Source of the DNA: Pseudomonadota bacterium
GTDB taxonomy: Bacteria; Pseudomonadota; Alphaproteobacteria; Acetobacterales; Acetobacteraceae
DNA: 64,000 bases
Direction of reading: 5' to 3'
Assembly: GCA_021845595.1 (NCBI GenBank)
Contig: JAJZVV010000006.1
Span: 1-64,000 of the forward strand
A program made the position numbers and the translations under genes. Numbering within the stretch: position 1 is the stretch's first letter; each line of letters starts with the position of its first letter. Under the pieces are notes generated by a model. It searched no databases. It saw only the letters and a program-made list of their open reading frames with translations, and was not told where the DNA came from. This document shows positions 36,433-45,895 of this stretch, one piece after another.

Positions 36433-38538
36433 CTACTCCGCCGCCAGCGCCAAGTTCGCCGCTTCGGCGCGCAGCCAGACGGCGGTGTCGTGGAACACCG
36501 CGCCGCCGTTGGGCAGGCCCGGCTCGTCGCTGGTCAGCACGTTGATGCCCATGCCGCCCTCGAAATCGCTGCCCGGCCAGATGCCTTCGACGACGACGAC
36601 GCCGGGCTGCATGCCGTCGAACAGCACCACCGGCAGGACCACCTCGCCGCGCGCGTTGCCGAGCCGCACACGGCCGCCCTCGACGAGGCCGTGACGGGCG
36701 GCGTCGTCGGGGTGGATGCGCGCCACGGGACGCTGCTCCCGCCGACGGGAGGTCGGCGTCTCGGTGAAGCTGGTATTGAGAAACTGCCGCGCCGGCGGCG
36801 CGATGAGGCGGAACGGACGGTCCTCGGTCGCGGCGTCGATCACGGCTGCGTGGTCGGGCAGGCTCGGCATGCCGGCATGGTTGGGCCCGAGCGCGGCCCA
36901 GTCCGGCGCGAAGCGGAATTTTCCGCCGGCGTGGCCGAAGCCGTTGAGAAAATGGCTGTCGGCGAAGCTGGGCTGGGCATCGATCCAGCGCCGCGCCATC
37001 ACCTCGGCCGCGCCGGGCCAGCCGGAGGCCTGCAGCGTCGCGTCCACCAGCTCCATCGCGCTCATCTCGAAGCCCCGATGGCGCGCGCCGAGCCGCGTGG
37101 CGAGGCCCTGCAGCACTTCGTGGTTGGAGCGGCATGCGCCCGGCGGCTCGATCAGCTTCGGGCCGATCTGGATGTGGCTGTGCCCGCCGGCCTGGTAGAG
37201 ATCGTCGTGCTCCATGAACATGGTCGCCGGCAGCACGATGTCCGCGAGCTTCGCCGTCTCGGTCATGAACTGCTCATGCACGGCGACGAACAGGTCCTCG
37301 CGCAGAAAGCCGCGGCGGACCTTGTTGGAATCGGGCGCCACCGTCGCCGGATTGGTGTTCTGGATCAACATCGCGTGGACCTGCGGCCCGTCGCCGAGTT
37401 CGGACCGATCCCCGGTGAGCACGGCGCCGATGCGGCTCATGTCCATCTCGCGGATGCTACGGTCGCGCGCGTCCAGGCCCTCGATCAGGGTCTTGTCCCA
37501 GTGATAGATGCCGCGGTTGTTCCAGAATGCGCCGCCGCCCTCGTGCTGCCAGGCCCCCGTCACGCCGGGCAGGCAGGTCACGGCGTGGAGGTTGATGGCG
37601 CCATTGCGCACCCGCCCGAACCCGTAGCCGACGCGGATGTAGCTGCGCGCCGTGGTGCCGTAGAGCTTCGCGAAAGCCTCGATCTCGGCCACGGTGAGCC
37701 CGGTGATCGCGGATGCCCATGCCGGCGTGCGCGTCGCCAGATGGGCCTCGAGTTGCGCCGGGCAATCGGTATAGCGCGCCATGTAGTCACGATCGGCATA
37801 GCCATCGCGAAAAGCGACATGCATCACCGCGCAGGCGAGGGCGGCGTCGGTCGCCGGACGCGGCGCGAGATGGATATCGGCCACCGCCGCGGTACCGGTG
37901 CGGTAGGGATCGACGACGACGAGCTTCGCCCCCCGCTCCTTCCGCGCCCGGCTGACATGGGTCATGACATTGACCTGCGTCGCCACCGGGTTGCCACCCC
38001 AGATCACGATCAGGTCCGATTTCGCCATCTCGCGCGGATCGGGGCCGGTGTAGCGGCCGGCGCCGGCGATCCAGCCGGTTTCGCATAGCGTCGTGCAAAT
38101 GGTCGTGTGCTGGCGCGAATAGCGCATGACGTGGCGCAGGCGGTTGATACCGTCGCGCTGCACCAGGCCCATGGTGCCGGCATAATAGTAGGGCCATACG
38201 GCCGCGCTGCCGTGGCGGGCGGATACGGCGAGGAACTGCTCGGCAATCCGATCCAGCGCCTCGTCCCAGCCGATCTCGCGGAACTGGCCGGCACCCTTGG
38301 GACCGGTGCGCAGGAGCGCACGCGTCAGCCGGTCCGGGTGGTGGATGCGCTCGGCGTAGCGCGCCACCTTGGCGCAGATCACCCCCGCCGTGTAGGAGTT
38401 CGTCTCCGCACCGCGCACGGCGCCGATCCGCGCGCCATCGAGCACCTCGACCTCCAGCGCGCAGGTCGAAGGACAGTCATGCGGACATACCGAGGCACGG
38501 ACCGCGCGCGCTTCCGCCTGCATCGTTCGGTTCTGCAT
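36433..38538 (-). CDS. Molybdopterin oxidoreductase, DMSO-reductase superfamily
   Basis: A 701-residue protein with an N-terminal 4Fe-4S site (Cys18, Cys22, Cys26 and Cys55; CPHDCPSTCALEVE, then VICAKVARY) and the molybdopterin-binding regions (VVIWGGNPVATQVNVM-like block, ALLIQNTNPATVAP-like block, VHEQFMTETAKLADIVLPAT). There is no Tat signal, so it is probably cytosolic. Cys148 and Cys152 (TTICTTLCETGW) fall near where the Mo ligand is expected; which, if either, binds Mo is uncertain. The substrate is unknown. It is the last gene of the leftward array that starts at the sulfide-type repressor, though 136 bp separate it from the preceding gene. ATG 38538 preferred; no clear ribosome site. 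Confidence 0.8.
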   Translation of the reverse strand: MQNRTMQAEARAVRASVCPHDCPSTCALEVEVLDGARIGAVRGAETNSYTAGVICAKVARYAERIHHPDRLTRALLRTGPKGAGQFREIGWDEALDRIAEQFLAVSARHGSAAVWPYYYAGTMGLVQRDGINRLRHVMRYSRQHTTICTTLCETGWIAGAGRYTGPDPREMAKSDLIVIWGGNPVATQVNVMTHVSRARKERGAKLVVVDPYRTGTAAVADIHLAPRPATDAALACAVMHVAFRDGYADRDYMARYTDCPAQLEAHLATRTPAWASAITGLTVAEIEAFAKLYGTTARSYIRVGYGFGRVRNGAINLHAVTCLPGVTGAWQHEGGGAFWNNRGIYHWDKTLIEGLDARDRSIREMDMSRIGAVLTGDRSELGDGPQVHAMLIQNTNPATVAPDSNKVRRGFLREDLFVAVHEQFMTETAKLADIVLPATMFMEHDDLYQAGGHSHIQIGPKLIEPPGACRSNHEVLQGLATRLGARHRGFEMSAMELVDATLQASGWPGAAEVMARRWIDAQPSFADSHFLNGFGHAGGKFRFAPDWAALGPNHAGMPSLPDHAAVIDAATEDRPFRLIAPPARQFLNTSFTETPTSRRREQRPVARIHPDDAARHGLVEGGRVRLGNARGEVVLPVVLFDGMQPGVVVVEGIWPGSDFEGGMGINVLTSDEPGLPNGGAVFHDTAVWLRAEAANLALAAE

Positions 38539-38674
38539 CGCCAAAGCCTAGTCCGCTTGGCCGGGCAATGCACGCGGAATCTGCCCGCGATCGCACCGGT
38601 CAGGTAGAAACCGCCGCCGGCGTTATGGCGCTGGTTCAGCCGACGCCCGCGGTCCGGGTGTCGGATTCACTCCT

Positions 38675-39649
38675 TCAATCGCCGTCGCCGCGATAGGGGG
38701 CGAAGCCATAGCGGGCGAAAATCGCCAGTGCCTGCGGCGATCGGATGAAGTCCAGCCACAACTTTCCGGCCTCGGGATGGGGCGCAGCCTTCACCAGTGC
38801 GCCGGCATAGATCGCGGTCGCGTTATGCTCGGGCGGGATCTGCACATCTTCGATCGGGTTGCCGGCCTGCTCCTGGAACATCGCCTCGGACCGCCAGGTG
38901 ACGCCGGCCTGGGCGCGGCCCTGCATCAGCCACAGCGGCGTTTGACGGTGGTGGATCTGCGTCAGGATGGTGGTGCCGTCCTTGACCTTGGCGCCATAGA
39001 CCGTCTCCGCCAGCGCCTCGCCCCCGGCCTTCACCAGCGCGGCGCGAATCTGCCGGGCGATGCCCTCGAACTCCGGGTTGGGCATTGCCAGACGCACCTC
39101 GGGACGACCCAGATCCGCAAGCCCCGTGATATGGGCCGGGTTGCCCTTCGGGACCATAATGGCGAGCTGGTTGGTGACGTAGGGCACCGCGGGCGCCACC
39201 AGCAGCCCCTGCGCGATCAGTTGTTTCACCTTCCGCAGCCCGGCCAGGTAGGCATCCGCCTGCACGCGCCACGTCATGTTGCCGGTGGTGATGACGCCGC
39301 CGCTCTCGATCTGCTTGACCAGCAGCCCGGGCGGAATCGTCTCGTAGTAGATGCGCCCTTTGAACTCGGGATGCTCAGCCTCGAAGGCCGCGACCAGCGG
39401 CGCCATGGCGAAGAAGTAGTTGCCGCCGACGAAGAGCGCGAGCTTCGGATCCATCGGGTTGCCGTGGAAGTCGGGCAGATTGTCGATCTCCGGGACGGTG
39501 AACTCCAACCCCCTGTCCGCGACATCATTGTTGGCGCCATGCTGCCATGGCGGGAAGACGACGCCCTGCGCACAGGCCGCGGCGGCGCCTGCGAGGAGGA
39601 GCAGCGCGGCGGCGAGGCCGCGCTGCAGACCCGAGACCCAGCGGGTCAT
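38675..39649 (-). CDS. Periplasmic substrate-binding protein, ModA/type II fold
   Basis: A 324-residue exported protein. The signal peptide (LQRGLAAALLLLAGAAAACA) could be cut as Sec type; the cysteine near its end leaves a lipoprotein possible. The mature part has type-II binding-protein features: LALFVGGNYFFAMAPLVAAF, VPKGNPAHITGLADLGRPEVRLAM, and the C-terminal GALVKAAPHPEAGKLWLDFI. These resemble ModA and AfuA-type oxyanion binders. No permease or ATPase is adjacent, so it may act as a free binding protein or serve a distant transporter. It overlaps the DsrE-like gene by four bases (translational coupling). Confidence 0.72.
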   Translation of the reverse strand: MTRWVSGLQRGLAAALLLLAGAAAACAQGVVFPPWQHGANNDVADRGLEFTVPEIDNLPDFHGNPMDPKLALFVGGNYFFAMAPLVAAFEAEHPEFKGRIYYETIPPGLLVKQIESGGVITTGNMTWRVQADAYLAGLRKVKQLIAQGLLVAPAVPYVTNQLAIMVPKGNPAHITGLADLGRPEVRLAMPNPEFEGIARQIRAALVKAGGEALAETVYGAKVKDGTTILTQIHHRQTPLWLMQGRAQAGVTWRSEAMFQEQAGNPIEDVQIPPEHNATAIYAGALVKAAPHPEAGKLWLDFIRSPQALAIFARYGFAPYRGDGD

Positions 39650-40428
39650 TTCGCGTACTGGAAGCCGGCCAGCTGCAGCTCGAGCGCGGTCCCGACCACG
39701 CCCGGCGTCAGCACGCAGCCGGGGATCAGGTGATTCGTCAGCTCCGCGCACATGGCATCGTGCGCGAGCTTGTCGGGGTTGAGATCCATCTTCATCAGCC
39801 GCTCGCTGATCTCCCAGATCGCGTTGTGGCAGGCGAGGAACACCACACCCCGGCGCTGCAGGACCGGAATGGTCGTCTCGGCCGGCGCATAGAGACCGTC
39901 GGGCTTTTCGAAATCCTTCGGATCCACGCCCTCTGAGTGATCGACGATGAGCGTGTTGGTCTTGAACTTCTCACCCGCCAGCTTGGGCAGCGAGTATTTC
40001 TCCCACATCGCCTGATCGAACAGTGCGAGATGGGCAAGGCTGTGGGTGCCCGACACCGCGAGGTAGCCGGGATGACGGAACGACCAGATCTGCGTGTTGA
40101 GCGCGTTGCGCATCAGATTGAGCCACGGCCCGTCGAGCGCGACGTTATCCCAGATCTGCTTGAACTTGCCCTTGTAGGCGATCAGTTCCGCCAACGCCTC
40201 CTGGTCCCAGTCTTTCGCGTCGGTGAGCACCATCGGAACGCTCTTGTAATCGCGCCGGCGCGGTGCGCGCGCCAGCCGCGCCTGCAGATCGCGCAAATCA
40301 TGCGCGCCCTCCGGAACCAGACTCTCGGCCGTCGCCGCTTCGGCCTCTCGGCCCGCCATCACCGCGGCGGCCGCGAGGGACAGGCCGAACGCCTTCAGGG
40401 CGCTGCGGCGGGGTTGGACTTCCTCCAT
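39646..40428 (-). CDS. Tat-exported DsrE-like sulfur-carrier-fold protein
   Basis: A 260-residue protein. A twin-arginine-type leader (QPRRSALKAFGLSLAAAAVMA) indicates folded export. The C-terminal half (VFLACHNAIWEI, then LIPGCVLTPGVVGTALELQLAGFQYAK) matches the DsrE/DsrF-like pattern of a conserved Cys followed by an LTPGVV-type loop and an AGFxYA ending. Other cysteines occur at DAMCAEL and IPGC. The central segment has no clear match. Its place between an AhpD-like protein and a ModA-like protein in a sulfide-regulated region suggests a periplasmic sulfur or redox role. The function is inferred. Confidence 0.6.
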   Translation of the reverse strand: MEEVQPRRSALKAFGLSLAAAAVMAGREAEAATAESLVPEGAHDLRDLQARLARAPRRRDYKSVPMVLTDAKDWDQEALAELIAYKGKFKQIWDNVALDGPWLNLMRNALNTQIWSFRHPGYLAVSGTHSLAHLALFDQAMWEKYSLPKLAGEKFKTNTLIVDHSEGVDPKDFEKPDGLYAPAETTIPVLQRRGVVFLACHNAIWEISERLMKMDLNPDKLAHDAMCAELTNHLIPGCVLTPGVVGTALELQLAGFQYAK

Positions 40429-40493
40429 GTCGTTCTCCTTGGATGCAGTACGGTACCGTCACATTGTATCGGCGCAACTATCGCCCGATGTCG

Positions 40494-40856
40494 TCACGCC
40501 TTCTCCGCGGTCGCACGGGCGCGGAACTGTTCGAAAGCCTCCAGTGCCTGAGCGGCATACATCACCGACGGGCCGGCTCCCATATAAACCGCCATTCCCA
40601 TCGCTTCCAAGACCTCCTCGCGTGTCGCGCCCCGTTTCACCGCGGCCTCGGCATGGAATGCAACGCAGGCATCGCATCGCACCGCGACCGAGATGCCGAG
40701 CGCGATCAGCTCCTTCGTCTTGGCGTCGAGGGCGGTGCCGTCCAGCGCGGCGCGCGCCAGGGCCGAAAACGACTTCATCACTTCCGGTGCGCCACCACGC
40801 AACTCGCGCACGACCCCGGTCATGTCCTGCGCGATCTTGGGCCAATCCTGATACAT
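40494..40856 (-). CDS. Carboxymuconolactone decarboxylase/AhpD-like protein
   Basis: A 120-residue all-helical CMD-family protein. The conserved CxxC..H centre is present as VRCDACVAFHAEAAVKRGATREE, the motif of AhpD-like alkylhydroperoxidase/thiol-redox proteins as opposed to true decarboxylases. In a sulfide-responsive array, a thiol peroxidase or persulfide-redox role is likely. It lies 28 bp downstream of the RND pump gene and 65 bp upstream of the DsrE-like gene. Confidence 0.85.
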   Translation of the reverse strand: MYQDWPKIAQDMTGVVRELRGGAPEVMKSFSALARAALDGTALDAKTKELIALGISVAVRCDACVAFHAEAAVKRGATREEVLEAMGMAVYMGAGPSVMYAAQALEAFEQFRARATAEKA

Positions 40857-40884
40857 TCAACGAGCTCCTTCGGTTGGCATCGTG

Positions 40885-43800
40885 TCACAGCTTCGGCGGT
40901 GGCTCGGCATGTCCAAAGATGGCGTCCGGATGGCGCAGAACCACGTAGATCGCCGGGATCACCAGCACCGTGAGCAAGGTCGAGGACGCCAGCCCGAACA
41001 GCAGCGAGATCGCGAGGCCTTGAAAGATCGGATCGAGCAGGATCGTCGCGGCACCGATCATCGCCGCAAGCGCGGTGAGCAGGATCGGGCGGAAGCGGAT
41101 CGCGCCGGCATCGGCCAGCACCTCGCGCAACGTCTTGCCGTGTCCGGCGTCATGGCGGATGAAATCGACGAGCAGGATGGAGTTGCGCACGATGATCCCG
41201 GCCAATGCGATGAAGCCGATCATCGAGGTCGCGGTGAACGGCGCGCCGAAGGCCCAATGGCCGAGCACGATGCCGATGAGGGTCAGCGGAATCGGTGTCA
41301 GGATCACCAGCGGCAGCTTGAAGCTGCGGAACTGCGCCACCACAAGGATGTAGATGCCGAGCATCGCGACACCGAACGCCGCACCCATGTCGCGGAAGGT
41401 GACATAGGTGATTTCCCATTCCCCATCCCACAGCAGGGTTGGATGGCTCTCGTCGTCGGGCTGGCCCCGCAAGGATACGACCGGCCGCGGCACCTTGCCC
41501 CAGTCATGCTCGGCGACGAGCTTGTCCACCGCCAGCATGCCATAGATCGGCGCCTCGAAGCGCCCGGCCAACTCCGCCGTGACCATATCCGCATAGTGTC
41601 CGTCGCGTCGGAAGAGAATTCGCGAGCCCTTGGTCGCCGTCGCCTTGACGACCTGGCCGAGCTCCACGACCGTCTTGCTTCCGGGCAGCGTGTTCGCCGG
41701 CACCGGCGTGGAGGCGAGACGCTCGTTCCAGCTCTCATCGCGCTTGGGCAAGCCGACGACGATGTCGATCGGGTAGCGGTTCTCGCCGCGATAGGAATAT
41801 CCAACCGGCACGCCGCCGAACAGCGCCTGGATCGTATCGTAGACATCGGTCTGCTCGACGCCGAAATATTCCAGCTGCTCCTGGTCGATGGCGATCCGCA
41901 GCCGCGGCGGGCGCTGGCGATAGCTGTCGTCGACATCGACGATGTAGGGCACGGAGCGGAAGATCGCCTTCAACTGCTCCGCGACGGCGCGGCGCGTCGC
42001 CTGGTCGGCGCCATAGACCTCGGCGAGCAGGGTCGATAGCACGGGCGGGCCGGGTGGCACCTCCACCACCTTCAACACCCCGCCCGACGGCAGCTTCACC
42101 GCGGCGAGGCGCTGGCGAAGATCGAGCGCAATGGCATGGCTGGAACGTGCCCGCGCATCCTTGGGCTGCAACGCCACGTGCAGGTCGCCCATCGCCTGTC
42201 CCTCGCGCGCATAATAGTGGCGCACCAGGCCGTTGAAGTCGAACGGTTGCGCCGTGCCGGCATAGATCTGGATCGACTCGACCTCCGGCAGCGTCTCGGT
42301 CACATGGGCAGCGGCGAGCAGCGCCTGTTCGCTATCCTCCAGGCTCGCGCCGGCGGGAAGATCGACCAGCACGGTCAGCTCGGACTTATTGTCGAACGGC
42401 AGCAGCTTGACCGTCACGGTCTCGGTGTAGAACAGCGCGCACACGGCCATCGTCGCAACGCCCACGCTGAGCAGAAAAGTCCAGGCACGGACGCGGTTCT
42501 TGATCACCGGCGCGGCAATCCGCCGGTAGATCCGCCCGAGCGCACCTTCGCCATGCGCCGCATGCGCCACACCGGGCGTGGGCCTCGGTGCCAGTTTCAG
42601 CATGAGCCAGGGCGCGACGATCATGGCGACGAAGAACGAAAACAGCATCGCCGCCGAGGCGTTGGCCGGGATCGGCGCCATGTACGGCCCCATCAGCCCG
42701 GACACGAACAACATCGGCAGCAGGGCCGCGACCACGGTCAATGTCGCGACGACGGTCGGGTTGCCGACCTCCGCGACCGCCTCGATCGCCGCCCGCATCT
42801 GGCTGCGGCCGTCATTCATGCCCCAGTGTCGGGCGATGTTCTCGACGACGACGATCGCGTCGTCGACGAGAATGCCGATCGCGAAGATGAGCGCAAAAAG
42901 CGACACGCGATTGATGGTGTAGCCCATCAGCTTGGCGGCAAACAGCGTGAGCAGAATGGTAGTGGGAATCACCACCAGCGTGACCACGGCCTCCCGCCAG
43001 CCAATGGTGAGGGCGATCAGCACGACGATCGAGATCGTCGCCAGGCCTAGGTGGAAGAGCAGCTCATTGGCCTTGTCGTTCGCGGTGCGCCCGTAATCGC
43101 GCGTGATCTTCACGCGGATGTCGGCGGGTACGAGCTGGCCTTGCAGCAAGGCGAGACGCTGGCGCACCTCGGCGGCCATCACCACCGCGTTGGCACCCGG
43201 GCGTTTGGCGAGCGCGAGACTCACTGCCGGCGCGCGGGTGTATTTGCCGTCGCTCTCGCGCTCGATGTTCCACACCCGGTTCTCCACCGGCCCCGCCCCG
43301 ACCACGACACGGGCGACGTCGCGCAGGTAGACTGGGCGATTGTCGCGCGTCGAGACCATCAGCAACCCGATATCGGGAACCCCGAGCAGGGTCTGCCCCG
43401 CGGCAACCGTCCGCACCGTGCCGGCGTCGCGAATCTGCCCGGCGACGAAGGACCGATTGGCGTCGCGGACCTTGCCGATGAGCTGCTGGAGCGTCACCCC
43501 ATAGAGCGACAGTTTCTCCGGATCCGGTTCGACCCGAATTTCCTCGGGATCGGTGCCCACGATGTAGGACAGCCCGATGTCAGGGACTTTCAACAGATCC
43601 GTCTGCAGCTTGCGCGCGAGCTGGTCGAGATCCGCCTGGGTCCAGTGCGCCGCGGCAGCGGGCGTTGGCGAGAGCGTCAGCACCACCGCGGCGACATCGT
43701 TGATGCCGCGGCCGACGATCAGCGGCGGCGCGATCCCGATCGGGATGCGGTTGATATTGGCATTGATCTTGTTGTTGACGGCGAGAACGGCCGCGTCCTC

Positions 43801-44115
43801 GTCGGTCCCGACGACGAAGCGCGCCGTGACCATCACCTGGTCGTCCTGCGTCTGGCTGTAGACATGCTCGACGCCCGGGATCGCCTTGACGATGGTCTCC
43901 AGCGGCTTGGTCACCAGCTCGGCCGCATCCTCGGCCTTCAGACCATTGGCGTTGACCATCATGTCGACCATCGGCACGTGGATCTGCGGATCTTCCTCGC
44001 GCGCGATGGTGAGCAGCGCGACCAGGCCGGCCGCGAGCGCGACCAACAGGAACAGCGGCGTCAGCGGGGAGCGCGCGCTCGCCTGCGTCAGACGCCCGGA
44101 GAAACCGAGATTCAT
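40885..44115 (-). CDS. RND-family efflux pump permease
   Basis: A 1076-residue inner-membrane pump with the AcrB/HAE-type layout: helix 1, a large periplasmic loop, helices 2-6, helix 7, a second loop, helices 8-12. The helix-4 motif GILVDDAIVVVENIARH carries the paired Asp of the proton relay. It lacks the methionine-rich and Glu signature of CzcA-type heavy-metal pumps, so organic or sulfur-compound export is more likely than metal export. It starts within the adaptor stop codon (ATGA overlap at 44112-44115). It belongs to the array that follows the persulfide-type repressor, which makes polysulfide or another sulfur compound a candidate substrate. Confidence 0.9.
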   Translation of the reverse strand: MNLGFSGRLTQASARSPLTPLFLLVALAAGLVALLTIAREEDPQIHVPMVDMMVNANGLKAEDAAELVTKPLETIVKAIPGVEHVYSQTQDDQVMVTARFVVGTDEDAAVLAVNNKINANINRIPIGIAPPLIVGRGINDVAAVVLTLSPTPAAAAHWTQADLDQLARKLQTDLLKVPDIGLSYIVGTDPEEIRVEPDPEKLSLYGVTLQQLIGKVRDANRSFVAGQIRDAGTVRTVAAGQTLLGVPDIGLLMVSTRDNRPVYLRDVARVVVGAGPVENRVWNIERESDGKYTRAPAVSLALAKRPGANAVVMAAEVRQRLALLQGQLVPADIRVKITRDYGRTANDKANELLFHLGLATISIVVLIALTIGWREAVVTLVVIPTTILLTLFAAKLMGYTINRVSLFALIFAIGILVDDAIVVVENIARHWGMNDGRSQMRAAIEAVAEVGNPTVVATLTVVAALLPMLFVSGLMGPYMAPIPANASAAMLFSFFVAMIVAPWLMLKLAPRPTPGVAHAAHGEGALGRIYRRIAAPVIKNRVRAWTFLLSVGVATMAVCALFYTETVTVKLLPFDNKSELTVLVDLPAGASLEDSEQALLAAAHVTETLPEVESIQIYAGTAQPFDFNGLVRHYYAREGQAMGDLHVALQPKDARARSSHAIALDLRQRLAAVKLPSGGVLKVVEVPPGPPVLSTLLAEVYGADQATRRAVAEQLKAIFRSVPYIVDVDDSYRQRPPRLRIAIDQEQLEYFGVEQTDVYDTIQALFGGVPVGYSYRGENRYPIDIVVGLPKRDESWNERLASTPVPANTLPGSKTVVELGQVVKATATKGSRILFRRDGHYADMVTAELAGRFEAPIYGMLAVDKLVAEHDWGKVPRPVVSLRGQPDDESHPTLLWDGEWEITYVTFRDMGAAFGVAMLGIYILVVAQFRSFKLPLVILTPIPLTLIGIVLGHWAFGAPFTATSMIGFIALAGIIVRNSILLVDFIRHDAGHGKTLREVLADAGAIRFRPILLTALAAMIGAATILLDPIFQGLAISLLFGLASSTLLTVLVIPAIYVVLRHPDAIFGHAEPPPKL

Positions 44116-45113
44116 GGGGCCACCAGCGCATCGCCGTCGGCGAGACCGGAGAGCACTTCCACACCGTCCGGCATCGCCGGTGTCGGCAGATCGCGCCCGA
44201 GCTGAATCGGCGCTTCGGTCACCACGGTGCCCACTTGGCGGCGCACATAGCTGAGCCCGCCTCGCTCGAAGACGAAGGTTCGCGGAATGCGGACGCTGCG
44301 CCGTCGCTCGACATCGATCCAGACGCGCACGCGCTCGCCGACGAAATAGGCGCCGACACCCTCCGCCGTGACATCGGCGAGCACTCGGCCCTCCTCGATC
44401 TGCGGATAGACCAGAACGATGGCGCCAAACTCGTCCCCGGGCTGGCCGAGTGCCGCGCCATCCACGCGCACCTTGTCGCCCACCTTGAGAAAGCGCGCCG
44501 CGCGCTCCGGCACGCGCAGGCGCAGGATGAAGTTCTGCTCGGCGACCCTGGCCAATGGCTCGCCGGGCAGAACGACGCTCCCCTTGGTGAGCGGCACCTG
44601 GAGCACGCGCCCGGCGGTTGGGGCGAGAACGTCGCCCTCGGTCATCTGCTGGACGATCACGGCGCGTTCGGCGATGCGCGCGCGCAGCGTGCTGGTGGCG
44701 ACGTCCGACGCGGTCCGGGCCTGATCGAGCTGCTGCTTGGACACCGCCCCCTGGCGCGCCAGCGTCTCGGCCCGCGCAAGATCCGTCTGCGCCTCGGCGA
44801 GCTGGGATTTCAGCCCGGAGATCTGCGCATCCAGCGAGTTGAGCTGGAGCTGCAGCTTCTCGTCGACGACGCGGGCGATGACGGCGCCCTGGGCAACCTC
44901 GTCGCCCTCGCGCACCGTCAGGGCGACGACGGTGCCGCCGATGCGTGCCCGCGCCGGTACCACGTTGCGGCTCTCGACGGTGGCGAACACCGCCTTCTCA
45001 TCGGCCACCGGCTCCGCCCGCACGGTGAAGGCCTGCTCGGCCGAGGCGGTTGCCGGAACCAGCCCCCGGAGCAAGCCGGAGAGCAGCGCGGCGGCCAGCA
45101 TCATGCGTCGCAT
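44112..45113 (-). CDS. RND efflux periplasmic adaptor (membrane-fusion protein)
   Basis: A 333-residue exported protein, with a signal peptide ending near PATASAEQ. It has the adaptor order: barrel-sandwich half (ARIGGTVVALTVREGDEVAQGAVIARV), a coiled-coil hairpin (about 85-150, LDAQISGLKSQLAEAQTDLAR), the second lipoyl half (GDVLAPTAGRVLQVPLTKGS) and beta-barrel domains. It should bridge the RND pump to an outer-membrane channel, which is not encoded here. ATG 45113 is taken; ATG 45104 is an alternative. Translation is coupled to the pump by overlapping stop and start. Confidence 0.88.
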   Translation of the reverse strand: MRRMMLAAALLSGLLRGLVPATASAEQAFTVRAEPVADEKAVFATVESRNVVPARARIGGTVVALTVREGDEVAQGAVIARVVDEKLQLQLNSLDAQISGLKSQLAEAQTDLARAETLARQGAVSKQQLDQARTASDVATSTLRARIAERAVIVQQMTEGDVLAPTAGRVLQVPLTKGSVVLPGEPLARVAEQNFILRLRVPERAARFLKVGDKVRVDGAALGQPGDEFGAIVLVYPQIEEGRVLADVTAEGVGAYFVGERVRVWIDVERRRSVRIPRTFVFERGGLSYVRRQVGTVVTEAPIQLGRDLPTPAMPDGVEVLSGLADGDALVAP

Positions 45114-45163
45114 CGATGGGGTCCTCACTTGGGTTCGGGCGAGGCGCGGCGGCCGGCGCACGC

Positions 45164-45538
45164 TCAGCGGTGCGTGCCGCGGGGGTGAGGATGAATGGGG
45201 CCGGTGATGGTCGGCAGCGACGCGGCCTTCCAGGCGTTCAGGCCACCGCGCAGATTGACGACCTTGGTCAGCCCCGCGGCGTGGCAGCGCGCGGCGGCGG
45301 TCGCGGAGCGCTGGCCCCCGAGGCAATGCAGGACGATGGTCCGTTCGCCCGCGGGCGGCAGCGCGGCAGGGTCGAAGCGCGACAGCGGCATCGGCAGCGC
45401 CTCGGGCAGGCGCTCATGGGCGTGCTCGTGCGGCTCACGGACGTCGATCAGCAGGACCTCACCGCGCGCCTGCGCCGCGTGGACCTCGTGTGGCGTGACC
45501 TCGGCGAGGGCCGGGCGGCCGAACAAACGTCCCAGCAT
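45164..45538 (-). CDS. Rhodanese-domain sulfurtransferase
   Basis: A 124-residue single-domain rhodanese. The active-site loop is HCLGGQRS with Cys72; DVREPHEHA is the conserved structural block, and NLRGGLNAWKAA ends the domain. It moves sulfane sulfur between thiols, or from glutathione persulfide to acceptors. The C-terminal tail is His/Pro-rich. Its ATG overlaps the repressor stop by one base (TGATG-type junction), so the two are translated together, in keeping with a BigR-type operon. Confidence 0.9.
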   Translation of the reverse strand: MLGRLFGRPALAEVTPHEVHAAQARGEVLLIDVREPHEHAHERLPEALPMPLSRFDPAALPPAGERTIVLHCLGGQRSATAAARCHAAGLTKVVNLRGGLNAWKAASLPTITGPIHPHPRGTHR

Positions 45539-45888
45539 CAGATTTCTCCCTTCTGCAACACGGGCTTAGGTTCAGCGCACAGCGGGGCCGGCACGCAGTA
45601 GATGTTGAACAGGGTCTGCAGCACCTGCCGCGCCGGCTCGCTCGCGACCGAATACCAGATCGTCTGCCCGTCCCGCCGCGCCCGTACCAGCCCATCCTTG
45701 CGCAGGAGCTGCAGATGTTGCGAGACGGTCGAATCCCGCACCCCGACCCGGCCGGCAAGATCGCCCACCGAGCGCTCGCCGTCCACCAGCTGACACAGGA
45801 TCATCAGCCGGTGCCGGTTGGCGAGCGCCTTGAGCAGCTCCCCGGCTTCCTCGGCCGCCGAAGCCATGAGCGTCGGGTCAACTTTCAT
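45538..45888 (-). CDS. bigR: ArsR-family persulfide-responsive repressor, BigR/SqrR type
   Basis: A 116-residue winged-helix repressor. The DNA-reading helix is VRDSTVSQHLQLLRKDGLV. Cys32 (RLMILCQLVDGE) and Cys98 (LFNIYCVP) are 66 residues apart, the same spacing as the sensing pair of SqrR and BigR, which form a disulfide or tetrasulfide with reactive sulfur species and release DNA. Cys104 is extra. The metal-binding ELCVCDL box of ArsR is missing. An upstream in-frame TTG at 45924 is rejected in favour of ATG 45888. The gene is divergent from sqr across a 91-bp AT-rich region. Confidence 0.88.
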   Translation of the reverse strand: MKVDPTLMASAAEEAGELLKALANRHRLMILCQLVDGERSVGDLAGRVGVRDSTVSQHLQLLRKDGLVRARRDGQTIWYSVASEPARQVLQTLFNIYCVPAPLCAEPKPVLQKGEI

Positions 45889-45895
45889 GGTTGCG

